A DNA stretch of 31,836 nt from JBCCFK01 sp965262315 (GCA_965262315.1 CBDHFJ010000055.1:1-31836); one strand, 5' to 3'. Shown: positions 23,219 through 31,836, counted from the stretch's first letter. The notes: generated by a model from the letters alone, not told the origin. Numbers and translations: made by a program.

Positions 23219-23878
23219 ATGGGCAAGAAGGTGGCAACGAAAGCGTCAGGACCGGTGCAAGTGACGATCTACCGGTGGGCCGGCAAGTGGGGCCCGTTCA
23301 AGGTGAAAATTCCCTGTGGTGAGTGTGCTCTGACAACCGATGTGGTCAAGGATACACTGGACACCGACCTTGCCGGGATACCTGTCAAGCTCGAAGTCCG
23401 CGAATGGCTGAGTGAGTGGTATCGGCCGTTGTTCAAGGGCGGGTGGCATGCACCGATCGTATTCGTCGAGGACACGATTATCAGCCAGGGATATGCGCTG
23501 AACCGCGGCGTGCTGACTGAAGCTGTCATCAAGGCGCACGTCGCGCGGTCCGAGCTGTCGGGGACGCATCTCTTTGGCAAGGAAACATGCCCGCACTGCG
23601 TACGGGCCAAGTCCTACTTTGCTTCAAAAGGCGTCGATTACACTTACCACGATGTCGTGCGCCAGCCGCGCGCGCTCTATGAAATGATTTCACGTGTCAA
23701 GCCGATCGTTGGGCCGACAACGCCCATCACCGTGCCGCAGGTTTGGGTTGATGGTGCCTACATTGGTGGTGCGGATCAGCTTTCCCAGTACTTTGGCATA
23801 GAGGACGGCCAGAGACAGCCGGCAATGACGGTTGAAAACACCGCGCCGCAGCCTGAATTAGTCGCAAGCGCGGCCTGA
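23219..23878 (+). CDS. Two-domain thiol-redox protein: N-terminal CGEC module plus C-terminal glutaredoxin
   Basis: A 219-residue protein with two redox-type modules. The first (about 13-105) has a thioredoxin-like start (VQVTIYRW) and a CGEC pair (Cys33, Cys36) in KIPCGECALT, plus a WHAPIVFVEDTII strand. The second (about 115-205) is a glutaredoxin with ETCPHCVRAK (Cys124, Cys127), the cis-Pro region TVPQVWVDGAYIGG and a typical end. No signal peptide is seen, so it is cytoplasmic. GGGAG lies nine bases before ATG 23219; a GTG at 23177 is an alternative start. It follows a rhodanese, suggesting a persulfide or glutathione-linked sulfur role. The N-terminal module is not one I can name with certainty. 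Confidence 0.78.
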   Translation: MGKKVATKASGPVQVTIYRWAGKWGPFKVKIPCGECALTTDVVKDTLDTDLAGIPVKLEVREWLSEWYRPLFKGGWHAPIVFVEDTIISQGYALNRGVLTEAVIKAHVARSELSGTHLFGKETCPHCVRAKSYFASKGVDYTYHDVVRQPRALYEMISRVKPIVGPTTPITVPQVWVDGAYIGGADQLSQYFGIEDGQRQPAMTVENTAPQPELVASAA

Positions 23879-23936
23879 TGGCCATGACTGCATGGCTGGG
23901 TCTTTGATCCTAAGCGCCAATAATCGCTCGGAAAAC

Positions 23937-23954
23937 TGTGTTGAGGATAACACA
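23937..23954 (+). promoter_or_regulatory. Inverted repeat upstream of mccB
   Basis: TGTGTT-N6-AACACA is a perfect 6-bp inverted repeat about 80 bp before the mccB start. The size and spacing suit a dimeric repressor site. No regulator gene is nearby, and the motif does not match a site that I recognise. Confidence 0.3.
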
Positions 23955-24035
23955 ACCCGGGCTTGCAGGATCGCTGGGTAGGTCTCTAATGTGACGCGCG
24001 CCGGGCTTCGGTCCGGCCGCCTGACAGGAGACCAC

Positions 24036-25643
24036 ATGGCGAAGATCGTGAGCAAGATCAATCCGGCAACGGATGCCTTCCTGGCCAACAGGGCCGCGAT
24101 GGCGGCCTTGGTCGCGGATCTCGCTGAAAAGCGCGCCGAGGCGGCGCGCGGCGGATCGGAGCGTGCGCGAGAACGTCATGTTGCGCGCGGCAAGTTGCTG
24201 CCGCGAGATCGGGTCATGGGATTGATTGATCCCGGTTCGCCATTCCTTGAGCTTTCCCAGCTCGCCGCGCATGGCATGTACACCAAGGATGTACACGCTG
24301 GCAGTATCATCACTGGCATCGGGCGCGTGTCCGGTCGCGAGTGCATGATCATCTGCAACGATGCGACGATCAAAGGCGGCACCTACTATCCGGTCACGGT
24401 CAAAAAGCACATTCGCGCGCAGGAGATCGCGTGGCAAAATCGGTTGCCGTGCATTTACCTCGTTGATTCAGGCGGTGCGAACCTTCCGCATCAAACCGAA
24501 GTCTTTCCGGATCGAGATCACTTTGGCCGCAGCTTCTTTCATCAGGCGCGGATGTCAGGAGAGGGCATACCGCAAATCGCCGTCGTGATGGGATCGTGCA
24601 CTGCCGGCGGTGCCTACGTCCCGGCCATGGCCGACGAGAGCATCATGGTGCGCAAGCAAGCCACGATCTTTCTTGGCGGCCCACCCTTGGTCAAGGCCGC
24701 GACGGGAGAAGAAGTAAGTGCCGAGGATCTCGGCGGCGCGGATGTGCATGCCCGACTATCAGGTGTCGTGGATCACTACGCAATGAATGACAGTCATGCG
24801 CTGGAGATTGCGCGTTCCGTCGTCGCGACGCTCGGCCCGGCTGACAAAGCGCTTGTCAACACCCGAGAGCCGCGGCCACCGGCCCTTGATCCTGCGGAAC
24901 TGGAGGGCTGCATTCCAGCCAATTTGATGACCCAATACGATGCGCGCGAGTTGATTGCCCGTATCGTTGACGGCTCAGAGCTGGATGAGTTCAAAGCGCT
25001 CTACGCGACGACGCTGGTGACCGGCTTCGCGCATATCGAAGGCATGCCGGTGGCGATCCTCGCCAATAATGGCATTCTCTATTCGGAGACTGCGCAAAAG
25101 GCGGCGCACTTCATTGAGCTGGCCTGCCAGCGCAGAATTCCACTTCTGTTCCTGCAAAATATCACAGGTTTCATGGTGGGGCGGGAGGCCGAAGCAGGTG
25201 GGATTGCGCGCAACGGGGCCAAGATGGTGACGGCTGTTGCCTGTGCGAACGTGCCGAAAATTACTGTAATAATTGGTGGCAGTTATGGTGCCGGCAATTA
25301 TGCCATGTGCGGTCGCGCTTATGGTCCACGTTTCTTGTTTACCTGGCCCAACAGCCGGATATCCGTCATGGGTGGTGAGCAGGCGGCAAGTGTTCTGGCG
25401 ACGGTACGGCGGGCCAACATCGAAGCTGACGGCAAAAGTTGGAGCGACGATGAAGAGGCGGCATTCAAGCAGCCGATTCTTGAGCAGTATGAACACGAGG
25501 GCCATCCTTACTATGCGACAGCGCGGGTCTGGGATGACGGGATTATTGCGCCGCGCGAAACCCGTCGCGTTGTTGCCCTTGCGCTTTCGGCAACGCTCAA
25601 TGCGCCAATTGAAGAGACCCGCTTCGGTGTTTTCAGAATGTAG
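24036..25643 (+). CDS. mccB: Methylcrotonyl-CoA carboxylase, carboxyltransferase (beta) subunit
   Basis: The 535-residue carboxyltransferase subunit transfers CO2 from carboxybiotin to 3-methylcrotonyl-CoA, giving 3-methylglutaconyl-CoA in leucine degradation. Two crotonase-like halves are present. The N-half has YLVDSGGANLPHQTEVFPD and GSCTAGGAYVPAMADE; the C-half has ITGFMVG, KITVIIGGSYGAGNYAMCGRAYGPRF and ISVMGGEQAASVL. These match MccB rather than propionyl-CoA carboxylase beta. AGGAG precedes ATG 24036. The partner biotin subunit is encoded 564 bp downstream on the same strand, with one small secreted-protein gene between. Confidence 0.93.
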   Translation: MAKIVSKINPATDAFLANRAAMAALVADLAEKRAEAARGGSERARERHVARGKLLPRDRVMGLIDPGSPFLELSQLAAHGMYTKDVHAGSIITGIGRVSGRECMIICNDATIKGGTYYPVTVKKHIRAQEIAWQNRLPCIYLVDSGGANLPHQTEVFPDRDHFGRSFFHQARMSGEGIPQIAVVMGSCTAGGAYVPAMADESIMVRKQATIFLGGPPLVKAATGEEVSAEDLGGADVHARLSGVVDHYAMNDSHALEIARSVVATLGPADKALVNTREPRPPALDPAELEGCIPANLMTQYDARELIARIVDGSELDEFKALYATTLVTGFAHIEGMPVAILANNGILYSETAQKAAHFIELACQRRIPLLFLQNITGFMVGREAEAGGIARNGAKMVTAVACANVPKITVIIGGSYGAGNYAMCGRAYGPRFLFTWPNSRISVMGGEQAASVLATVRRANIEADGKSWSDDEEAAFKQPILEQYEHEGHPYYATARVWDDGIIAPRETRRVVALALSATLNAPIEETRFGVFRM

Positions 25644-25682
25644 GGAGCACCTGATCGGTGAATGTGCTCCGTGGAGGAATTG

Positions 25683-26106
25683 ATGGCTCGAAACCTGCTT
25701 GCCTCGGTCTTGGCCGCTGTCGCTGTGCTTGCAATGCTGCCGCAGCATGGCCCAAGCTGCTGGCGGTTATGCCTGCACATTTCCAAGTGGGCAGGTGAAT
25801 ACCTTTGAGAATGACGTTTACCAGCCGGCTCAGGCCGAGCGGCTGGTCTTCAAGATCGGTGACGTCAATCTTGCGGGCCAGAAGGCATCGCTTGTCACAC
25901 CCGCGGGCAAGAGCGAACTCAAAATCGTTCGAGCGATTGGCGCCAACCATTTCCTAGAGGTCGTGACGGAGGGTTTCCTCAATATCACGACGATTTATGG
26001 AAGTCCGACAGGGGATGGATCTCTGCCGGCTGTGCATTCGCGTCATTTCGGATTGCTGGGAACTCCCGTCGTTTCGCAATACCACGGCACCTGCAAAAAG
26101 GAGTAA
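25683..26106 (+). CDS. Small secreted protein of unknown function (one frameshift)
   Basis: Starts at ATG 25683 with a strong GGAGG RBS. It has a signal peptide (MARNLLASVLAAVAVLAMLP, then SMAQAAGG) and a mature part of about 115 residues. One extra base around 25,740-25,745 separates the signal from the mature domain; removing it gives a single ~140-residue protein. The two mature Cys (YACTFPSG and HGTCKKE, near the two ends) could form a disulfide. The core contains ERLVFKIGDVNL and ASLVTPAG and looks beta-rich. I do not recognise the family. Its position between mccB and mccA is unusual but says little about function. Confidence 0.65.
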
Positions 26107-26207
26107 CCGCGACGACGGCGGTGGACTGTGGGCCAGACCGGTCCGATTGGCCAGGGCTGCTCATCGATTGAGCGTTCGGCAGGAATAGAGGATGCGGGTT
26201 TGCACAG

Positions 26208-28214
26208 ATGCTGAAAAAGGTCCTCATTGCCAATCGCGGGGAAATCGCCTGCCGGATCATTCGAACCGCGAACATCATGGGCATTGCCACGGTTGCCGTT
26301 TATTCGGACGCCGATGCGGGAGCTGTCCACGTTTTGCAGGCCGATGAGGCCGTCCGTATTGGTCCCGGCCCTGCGACTGACAGCTATTTGTGCATCGACA
26401 ATGTGATAGAGGCGGCACGAGAGACCGGAGCTGATTGTGTTCATCCTGGCTACGGTTTTCTTGCTGAGAATGCCGAGTTCGCAGAAGCATGTGCGGCAGC
26501 GGGGCTGACTTTCATTGGTCCATCCGCGAAAGCCATGCGCGCGCTTGGCGGGAAGGCTGAAGCGAAATCCCTGGCAATTGAGGCCGGCGTACCCGTTGTG
26601 CCGGGTTACCAGGGCGCCGAGCAGTCGCCCACCATTCTTCAAGAACAGGCTGACGCCATTGCTTATCCGGTCATGATCAAAGCCGTGTCCGGCGGTGGCG
26701 GACGCGGCATGCGATTGGTCGAGCGCGCGCAGGATTTTCTGGAGGCGTTGGAGAGTGCCAAGCGCGAGGCTGCGGCGGCGTTTGCAGATGACCGCGTCCT
26801 CATTGAGAAGTTCGTTGCGCGCCCGCGTCACATCGAAGTTCAGGTCTTCGGTGATCGTCACGGCAATGTGGTTCATCTCTTCGAGCGCGATTGCACTCTG
26901 CAACGACGCAATCAGAAGGTCATCGAAGAGGCGCCGGCACCGGGCATGAGTGACGGTCTGCGCTCAAAGATGACTGCCGCAGCGGTCTCTCTTGCGCGTT
27001 CCGTTGGATACGAGGGGGCGGGAACGGTTGAGTTCCTGGTTGAAGGCGGGACCCTTGCGCCGGATGCGTCTTGGTATTTCATTGAAATGAATACGCGGCT
27101 GCAGGTCGAACACCCGGTCACCGAGGAAATCACAGGGCTCGATCTCGTTGAGTGGCAATTTCGGGTTGCTGCGGGCGAGGCGCTTCCCTTGGAGCAAGAT
27201 GACATCGCCTTCGGCGGCCACGCGATCGAAGTCCGGTTGTGTGCCGAGGACGCGGCAAACGGTTTCCAACCTTCCATCGGCACCATCGTTGATTTCGATG
27301 TTCTTGAGGACGATGGGCTAAGGATCGAAAGTGGCGTCCAGGAGGGAAGCAGGGTTTCGCCGTTCTACGACTCGATGCTCGCCAAGTTGATACGCGTGGG
27401 GGTCGATCGCGAAACAGCGCTGGAGGACTTGTGTGACGACCTCGAAACCGTCGATGTTCTCGGTGTGAAGACGAATCTCGGTTTTCTGCATGCGCTCCTG
27501 AATGACGATGACGTCGAGGATGCAAATCTGTGGACCGGCCTGATCGCCGACCGGCTCGAAGAGCTTGTCCAGAACCAGATATCACCGGGTACGATTGCGG
27601 CCGGTGTCAAAGCCTTGCTCAGCGAACAGCAGCAGGGCCTTGGCGAAGCAGATGACGCAGGGATCGAAATCGATCCGTGGAGTGTCGGTGATGCCTTCCA
27701 GCTCGGCGGGCGCAGGCACATCGCACGGGACGTTGTTGCAGATGGCGCGACGCATCAGGTGAATATCAACTGGCATCCGGATGGCAGCCATTACCTAGCG
27801 GTTGATGGGCATGACATTGGACGTGTCGAAGAGGATGAATCAACGGGCGACGTTATTCTGCCGAATGAGGCCGATGAGGCCTACGTCCTTGTTCAAGATG
27901 GTATCGCATACGTTCAGCACCGCATGCAGCACGTCATTGTTTCCTGGCCGCAGTATGATGCCAATCAAGTGGACCATGGTGATGCTGCCGACTCCGTCCG
28001 GGCACCAATCACTGGTCGTGTGGCGCGGATTTTCGTGGAAAAGGGCGCGACCGTCAGCGAAGGCGACAGCGTTGCAGTGGTGGAGGCTATGAAGATGGAG
28101 CATCTTCTCCTCAGCTCCCGCGACGGTCGCATCGCAAGCGTCGAGGTCATCGAAGGGGCTCAGGTCAACGAAGGTTCGGTGATTGCGTTGCTTGAGGCGG
28201 AGGAACAGGCTTGA
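26208..28214 (+). CDS. mccA: Methylcrotonyl-CoA carboxylase, biotin (alpha) subunit
   Basis: A 668-residue intact protein that carboxylates biotin with ATP and bicarbonate for MccB. The biotin carboxylase domain (about 1-445) starts KKVLIANRGEIACRIIRTA and has the ATP-grasp motifs KAVSGGGGRGMR, HIEVQVFGDRHGNVVHLFERDC and FIEMNTRLQVEHPVTEEITG. A linker region (about 450-590) follows, then the biotinyl domain with the modified Lys629 in VEAMKMEH. The length fits MccA (about 660-670). The last codons overlap the start of the DUF1489 gene (TTGA), a coupling arrangement. Confidence 0.94.
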   Translation: MLKKVLIANRGEIACRIIRTANIMGIATVAVYSDADAGAVHVLQADEAVRIGPGPATDSYLCIDNVIEAARETGADCVHPGYGFLAENAEFAEACAAAGLTFIGPSAKAMRALGGKAEAKSLAIEAGVPVVPGYQGAEQSPTILQEQADAIAYPVMIKAVSGGGGRGMRLVERAQDFLEALESAKREAAAAFADDRVLIEKFVARPRHIEVQVFGDRHGNVVHLFERDCTLQRRNQKVIEEAPAPGMSDGLRSKMTAAAVSLARSVGYEGAGTVEFLVEGGTLAPDASWYFIEMNTRLQVEHPVTEEITGLDLVEWQFRVAAGEALPLEQDDIAFGGHAIEVRLCAEDAANGFQPSIGTIVDFDVLEDDGLRIESGVQEGSRVSPFYDSMLAKLIRVGVDRETALEDLCDDLETVDVLGVKTNLGFLHALLNDDDVEDANLWTGLIADRLEELVQNQISPGTIAAGVKALLSEQQQGLGEADDAGIEIDPWSVGDAFQLGGRRHIARDVVADGATHQVNINWHPDGSHYLAVDGHDIGRVEEDESTGDVILPNEADEAYVLVQDGIAYVQHRMQHVIVSWPQYDANQVDHGDAADSVRAPITGRVARIFVEKGATVSEGDSVAVVEAMKMEHLLLSSRDGRIASVEVIEGAQVNEGSVIALLEAEEQA

Positions 28215-28651
28215 CGGTGCATATCGTAAAGCTGAGCGTTGGCACCGACGGGATCGAGGATCTTGCCCGTTGGCAGAAACTGCGACTGAAAGAGACTGCG
28301 CGCCAGTTCGGCGAGGCCAAGTTGTTTCATACAACCCGGATGGTGCCGAAGCGTCAGGCTGATGTTCTCGACAATGGCTCGATATACTGGGTGATCCGCG
28401 GCGCGATCCAGGTGCGCCAGCGCGTCATAGGTTTTGAGGATGCACAACGCGCCGATGGTGCAGCGTGCTGCCGCATTCTGCTTGAGCCAACACTTGTGCC
28501 CGTTCGCATTACGCCGCGGCGTGCTTTTCAGGGCTGGCGCTATCTTGATGTTGATGATGCGCCGCCCGATCTGGCCGGGACGATTGCGGACAATCTTGCA
28601 GCAATGCCGCCGAAAATGCGCCGGGACCTCGCCGAGCTGTGCTTGCTTTGA
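28211..28651 (+). CDS. DUF1489 family protein
   Basis: A 146-residue protein of a family found mainly in Alphaproteobacteria, function unknown. Diagnostic stretches are TVHIVKLSVGTDGIEDLARW, HTTRMVPKRQADVL, GSIYWVIRGAIQVRQRVIGF and PRRAFQGWRYLDVDDAPPDL. The start is a TTG at 28211 that overlaps the mccA stop (TTGA); a GTG at 28217 is possible. It supports the alphaproteobacterial origin of this half of the window. Confidence 0.85.
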   Translation: MTVHIVKLSVGTDGIEDLARWQKLRLKETARQFGEAKLFHTTRMVPKRQADVLDNGSIYWVIRGAIQVRQRVIGFEDAQRADGAACCRILLEPTLVPVRITPRRAFQGWRYLDVDDAPPDLAGTIADNLAAMPPKMRRDLAELCLL

Positions 28652-28705
28652 CTGGTTGAAACGGGCAAGTTTCGGCAATCGTTCACTTGATTGCTGAGTA
28701 TCTTG

Positions 28706-29812
28706 ATGTCGAGTCCGCGCTTTACGCCCATTATTCGGGAATTGCCATCAACCGTGCCTTTCGTCGGTCCGGAAGCGCAGGAGCGCGCACGTGGTGGTCC
28801 CTTCCGTGCGCGGATCGGTGCCAATGAAAGCGTGTTTGGTCCGTCGCCGAAAGCCATCGCCGCGGTTCAGGCTGCGGCAGCGGACAATTGGAAATACTGT
28901 GATCCCGACAACTATGATCTGAAACAGGCCGTTGCAGCCTTTCACGGTGTTGCGGCCGACAATGTCGTCATCATCGAGGGTATCGATGGTGGACTCGGGC
29001 TGACCAACCGGCTGATGGTCGAGCCGGGCGATGCTGTTGTTACGTCTGAGGGCGCCTACCCAACGTTCAACTTCCACGTTGCGGCGTGTGGCGGTCGCCT
29101 CATCAAGGTTCCGTTCAAGGACGATCACGAAGACATTGGCGGGCTACTTGATGCGGCACGGACCAATGACGCCATGATCTTGTACCTGACCAATCCCGAC
29201 AATCCGATGGGCACGTGGTGGCGTGCGGATGCCTTGCAGGACCTCATCGGCAATCTGCCAGCTGGCACCGTTCTCGTGCTCGACGAAGCTTATTGTGATA
29301 CGGCGCCGGCCGACGCACTGCCGCCGATCGATGTTTCGAACCCGATGGTGCTCAGGTATCGAACGTTTTCCAAGGCGTATGGTATGGCGGGCGCCAGGAT
29401 CGGATATTGCATCGGTGAGCGCGAGGTCATTTCAAACTTTGAGAAAGTGCGTAATCACTACGGGATTAACCGTCTGGCGCAGGTTGCTGCGCTGGCGGCG
29501 CTCAACGACCAGGACTATTTGCGCGCTACCGTCTCTCGGATCGCCGATGCCCGCATTCGGATCGCATCGGTCGCCAAGGCCAACGGACTTGAACCGATAC
29601 CTTCGGCGACCAATTTCGTTGCGCTCGACTGCGGACGCGATGGCGGGTACGCGAAAAGGGTTATGGATGAGCTGCTGCAGCGTGACGTCTTTGTCCGCAT
29701 GCCTGGCGTGGCGCCGCTCAACCGCTGCATCCGGATCAGCGCGGGACGCAAGGAAGATCTGGATATCTTCGAGGATGTTCTTCCTAAAGCGCTAGCTGCT
29801 GCGGACGCTTAA
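28706..29812 (+). CDS. Histidinol-phosphate aminotransferase-like PLP enzyme
   Basis: A 368-residue fold-type I aminotransferase (class I/II). Seen: IGANESVFGPSP at the N-terminus (typical of the HisC group), YLTNPDNPMGTWW, the cofactor Asp in LVLDEAYCD (Asp193), and the Schiff-base Lys223 in TFSKAYGMAGARIGY. It ends with CIRISAGRKEDLDIF. HisC-like proteins may use histidinol phosphate or aromatic amino acids; with no his or aro gene nearby, the substrate is open. ATG 28706 was chosen because the in-frame ATG-equivalent 15 bases upstream (a TTG at 28691) lacks support. Confidence 0.88.
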   Translation: MSSPRFTPIIRELPSTVPFVGPEAQERARGGPFRARIGANESVFGPSPKAIAAVQAAAADNWKYCDPDNYDLKQAVAAFHGVAADNVVIIEGIDGGLGLTNRLMVEPGDAVVTSEGAYPTFNFHVAACGGRLIKVPFKDDHEDIGGLLDAARTNDAMILYLTNPDNPMGTWWRADALQDLIGNLPAGTVLVLDEAYCDTAPADALPPIDVSNPMVLRYRTFSKAYGMAGARIGYCIGEREVISNFEKVRNHYGINRLAQVAALAALNDQDYLRATVSRIADARIRIASVAKANGLEPIPSATNFVALDCGRDGGYAKRVMDELLQRDVFVRMPGVAPLNRCIRISAGRKEDLDIFEDVLPKALAAADA

Positions 29813-29895
29813 GCCGGCCTCATTCGACGGGTTGCCACGGTTTTGGCACTTTTGACGCGTTAGAGCGGTTGGGGTGCGGGAATCCAGGAGGTGAC

Positions 29896-31130
29896 GTGCG
29901 CGACCATCGGTTCATCCGATTAGGGCGCCTGATTCGTGCGGGTGTCTTTTCCGGCATAGCAACATTGGCCGCTGCCCTTCTGTTGTCAGCGTGCGCCACG
30001 ACGTCTTTACGCGATGTGGTGCCACCTGAGCTTGCCGACCAGGCACGCGTCGCTGGGCTTCGCGACCAGAACATACGTATCTGGGGCGATGAGGCGCCAA
30101 AAGACTTTAAAAAGATGGCGGAGGTATTCGCGCGCCAGCGCCAGGCAACCCTGGCCGCCGCGGGCAAGACACGCGGTACTATTCGCGATGACATGCTCGT
30201 TATATCAGGCGGTGGTTCTGACGGGGCATTCGGTGCCGGCCTGCTCAACGGCTGGACGGCGCATGGGACCCGCCCGAAGTTCGTTGTTGTTACAGGTGTC
30301 AGCACAGGGGCTCTGATGGCGCCTTTCGCCTTTCTCGGTCCACGGTATGACCCGACGCTAAAGGAATTCTACACCAGCTATTCGACAAAGGATATTTTGC
30401 GTCCAACAGTGCTGGCAGGCCTACTCGGCGGTAACGCGGCGCTTGGCAGCTCGGAGCCGCTGGCAAATCTCATCAAGAAGTATCTGACGCGATCTGTTAT
30501 GCGCGAAATCGCAGCCGAGCATGCCAAAGGCCGCCGGTTGCTGGTTGGAACAACAAATCTCGATGCTGAGCGCCCTGTCATCTGGAATATGGGCGCGATC
30601 GCCACGATTGGTAACGACCGAGCGTTGGCGTTGATGCGCAAAGTGCTTCTGGCTTCAGCCGCAATACCCGGCGTGTTTCCCCAGTGATGGTCAACGTGGT
30701 GGTGAACGGTAAGCAGCGTCAGGAAATGCATGTTGATGGCGGCACGACCGACAATGCGATTTTGCTGCCGATCGAGACCAACCTGAATGGCATCGTCGGT
30801 GCCCGGAACCGACGGATCAAACGGCGCTTGTTCGTTATCGTGAACTCACACGTCAATCCCGAGTTCAAGAAAGTCCGTGCATCAACCGTTGATATTGCCG
30901 GTCGGTCGATTCTGACGCTGATCAAACAGCAGACCATCGGGGACGTGTTCAAACTGTTTGGTTTTGCGCAAAAGAACAAGATTGCCTTCAACCTTGCGAC
31001 GGTGCCTGACGAATTCAATGAGAAGAGTTCGGAGGCCTTTGATCGCGAATACATGACTAAGCTGTTCAACCGCGGTGAGGAACTGGGCCGAGCCGGGTAT
31101 AAGTGGCAGAAGACGCCGCCGTTGCGTTAG
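29896..31130 (+). CDS. Patatin-like phospholipase lipoprotein (one frameshift)
   Basis: About 411 residues after repair. GTG 29896 follows a near-perfect AGGAGGTG. A signal with lipobox LLLSAC (Cys33) predicts lipid anchoring. The patatin domain has the oxyanion motif GGGSDG (105-110), nucleophile elbow GVSTG (134-138, Ser136) and the catalytic Asp in VDGGTTDN. Around 30,676 a C-run is one base short (CCCC); restoring it joins SAAIPGVFP to PVMVNVVVNG and continues to the TAG at 31128-31130. Without repair the protein would stop before the catalytic Asp. The substrate is unknown. Confidence 0.85.
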
Positions 31131-31148
31131 TGGTCGGAGTGCAGATTA

Positions 31149-31277
31149 ATGCGGTTGGGTTGGTTCTTGTTCGGTGCGGCTGTGGCGTCAGCGTTTTGGG
31201 TTGTGCTTGTGACGTCTGCGGGCCAGCAGTTCATCAATTCGGTTTTGGAACCGGCTGACGCCGCGGGGCGGCGGTAA
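31149..31277 (+). CDS. Possible 42-aa single-span membrane peptide
   Basis: ATG 31149 to TAA 31275-31277 encodes a peptide starting MRLGWFLFGAAVASAF, with one hydrophobic segment (about 4-24) followed by a polar tail with charged residues near its end. GGAG lies about ten bases upstream. It occupies the gap between the patatin and epimerase genes. No family is recognised, so it may be chance. Confidence 0.35.
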   Translation: MRLGWFLFGAAVASAFWVVLVTSAGQQFINSVLEPADAAGRR

Positions 31278-31416
31278 GCAGGATCTGCGTGACTGAGGCC
31301 TTGCAGCGCCTGTTTGGCGGAACCCGCCGTTGCGGAGATTGGCCGCGTTGATCTCGGTTGCGGATTGCGCCTAAAAGCCATGGGAACAGCCTGGATTTGG
31401 GTGGAGCAGCAGACGC

Positions 31417-31836
31417 ATGCCAATACTGGTCACCGGCGCGGCCGGCTTCATCGGTTTTCATACAGCCCGGGCCCTTATGGCGCGCGGCGACGAGGTTGTT
31501 GGCCTCGACAATCTCAATAACTACTACGACGTCGGACTAAAGCGTAACCGTCTTGATCTGCTCAAGGCCGATGAGAAGTTCTCTTTTGCGGAACTTGATC
31601 TCGCCGATACGGACGGCCTCGCTGCACTCTTCGCGCAGTATAGACCGGAACGTGTGATCAATCTGGCGGCACAGGCGGGGTCAGGTACGCGTTCGAGAAC
31701 CCGCATGCCTATGTCGATTCAAACATTAAGGGCTTCCTCAATATTCTGGAGAACTGCCGGCACAACGAGATTGACCATCTTGTGTATGCATCAAGCAGTT
31801 CGGTCTACGGGGCCAATACAAAGCTGCCCTTCAGCG
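31417..31836 (+). CDS. NAD-dependent epimerase, UDP-glucuronate 4-epimerase-like (partial, one frameshift)
   Basis: The N-terminal part of an extended SDR sugar-nucleotide epimerase, cut by the window edge. The Rossmann NAD motif TGAAGFIGFH is at residues 6-15, followed by LDNLNNYYDVGLKRNRL, a pattern characteristic of UDP-glucuronate 4-epimerases, and INLAAQAG. Around 31,678 a G-run is one base short; restoring it gives AGVRYAFENPHAYVDSN, then NIKGFLNILENC and YASSSSVYG, which holds the catalytic-region Ser. About 140 residues are visible. It would supply UDP-galacturonate for surface polysaccharide. Confidence 0.85.
   Translation, partial: MPILVTGAAGFIGFHTARALMARGDEVVGLDNLNNYYDVGLKRNRLDLLKADEKFSFAELDLADTDGLAALFAQYRPERVINLAAQAGSGTRSRTRMPMSIQTLRASSIFWRTAGTTRLTILCMHQAVRSTGPIQSCPSA

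Overview
The window is two unrelated genomes joined end to end. Bases 1 to about 14,387 are very GC-rich and carry single-copy genes typical of Actinobacteria: a DUF3073-like small protein, DUF3151, a stand-alone MobA, a CBS-tailed ClC transporter and leaderless start codons. The gene set suggests an uncultured Acidimicrobiia-like lineage, which is an inference. From about 14,427 to the end the GC content is visibly lower. The genes there are alphaproteobacterial in character: soxXYZA, an IS427-type IS5-family element, DUF1489, and a methylcrotonyl-CoA carboxylase locus; a Hyphomicrobiales-like source is plausible. At the join a gamma-glutamyltransferase gene is cut after its first ~45 codons and soxA is cut before its C-terminus. 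No integrase, tRNA or repeat lies there, so an assembly chimera is the best explanation.

Left part (actinobacterial), in order: a partial Cys-cluster protein; a ClC chloride transporter with a C-terminal CBS region; a 59-aa DUF3073-like protein not called by length-limited gene finding; ribonuclease D; MobA; DUF3151; a patatin-like phospholipase; pyruvate kinase; a histidine phosphatase; an acyl-CoA dehydrogenase; a flavin reductase-like protein; a SirB1-type transglutaminase-like/TPR protein; a crotonase; a glycerophosphodiester phosphodiesterase; a class III aminotransferase. Five start codons are preceded by a TA-[C/G]3-T box exactly 7 nt upstream. This is the signature of leaderless transcripts and it fixes several GTG/ATG starts.

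Right part (alphaproteobacterial): soxXYZA on the minus strand (periplasmic thiosulfate oxidation; soxA is cut by the join). Upstream of soxX are an AT-rich operator-like palindrome and two ~75-bp hairpin elements of one family in opposite orientation. An 855-bp IS5-family element follows, inserted at the stop codon of a ferric-reductase-like flavocytochrome that pairs with a cytochrome c'. Next come a thiolase, a YdcF protein, a lipoprotein, a rhodanese, a two-domain thiol-redox/glutaredoxin protein, mccB, a small secreted protein, mccA, DUF1489, a HisC-like aminotransferase, a patatin lipoprotein, a 42-aa membrane peptide and the start of a UDP-glucuronate epimerase-like gene. The mcc genes with the thiolase fit leucine/isovalerate breakdown to acetyl-CoA.

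At least 13 single-base frameshifts interrupt otherwise well-conserved genes on both sides of the join, several of them in short homopolymers. Because both source genomes show them, sequencing or consensus error is more likely than gene decay. The most unusual genuine structure is the pair of hairpin elements at 16,893-17,061, whose stems differ in sequence but stay complementary. No complete new system is evident.
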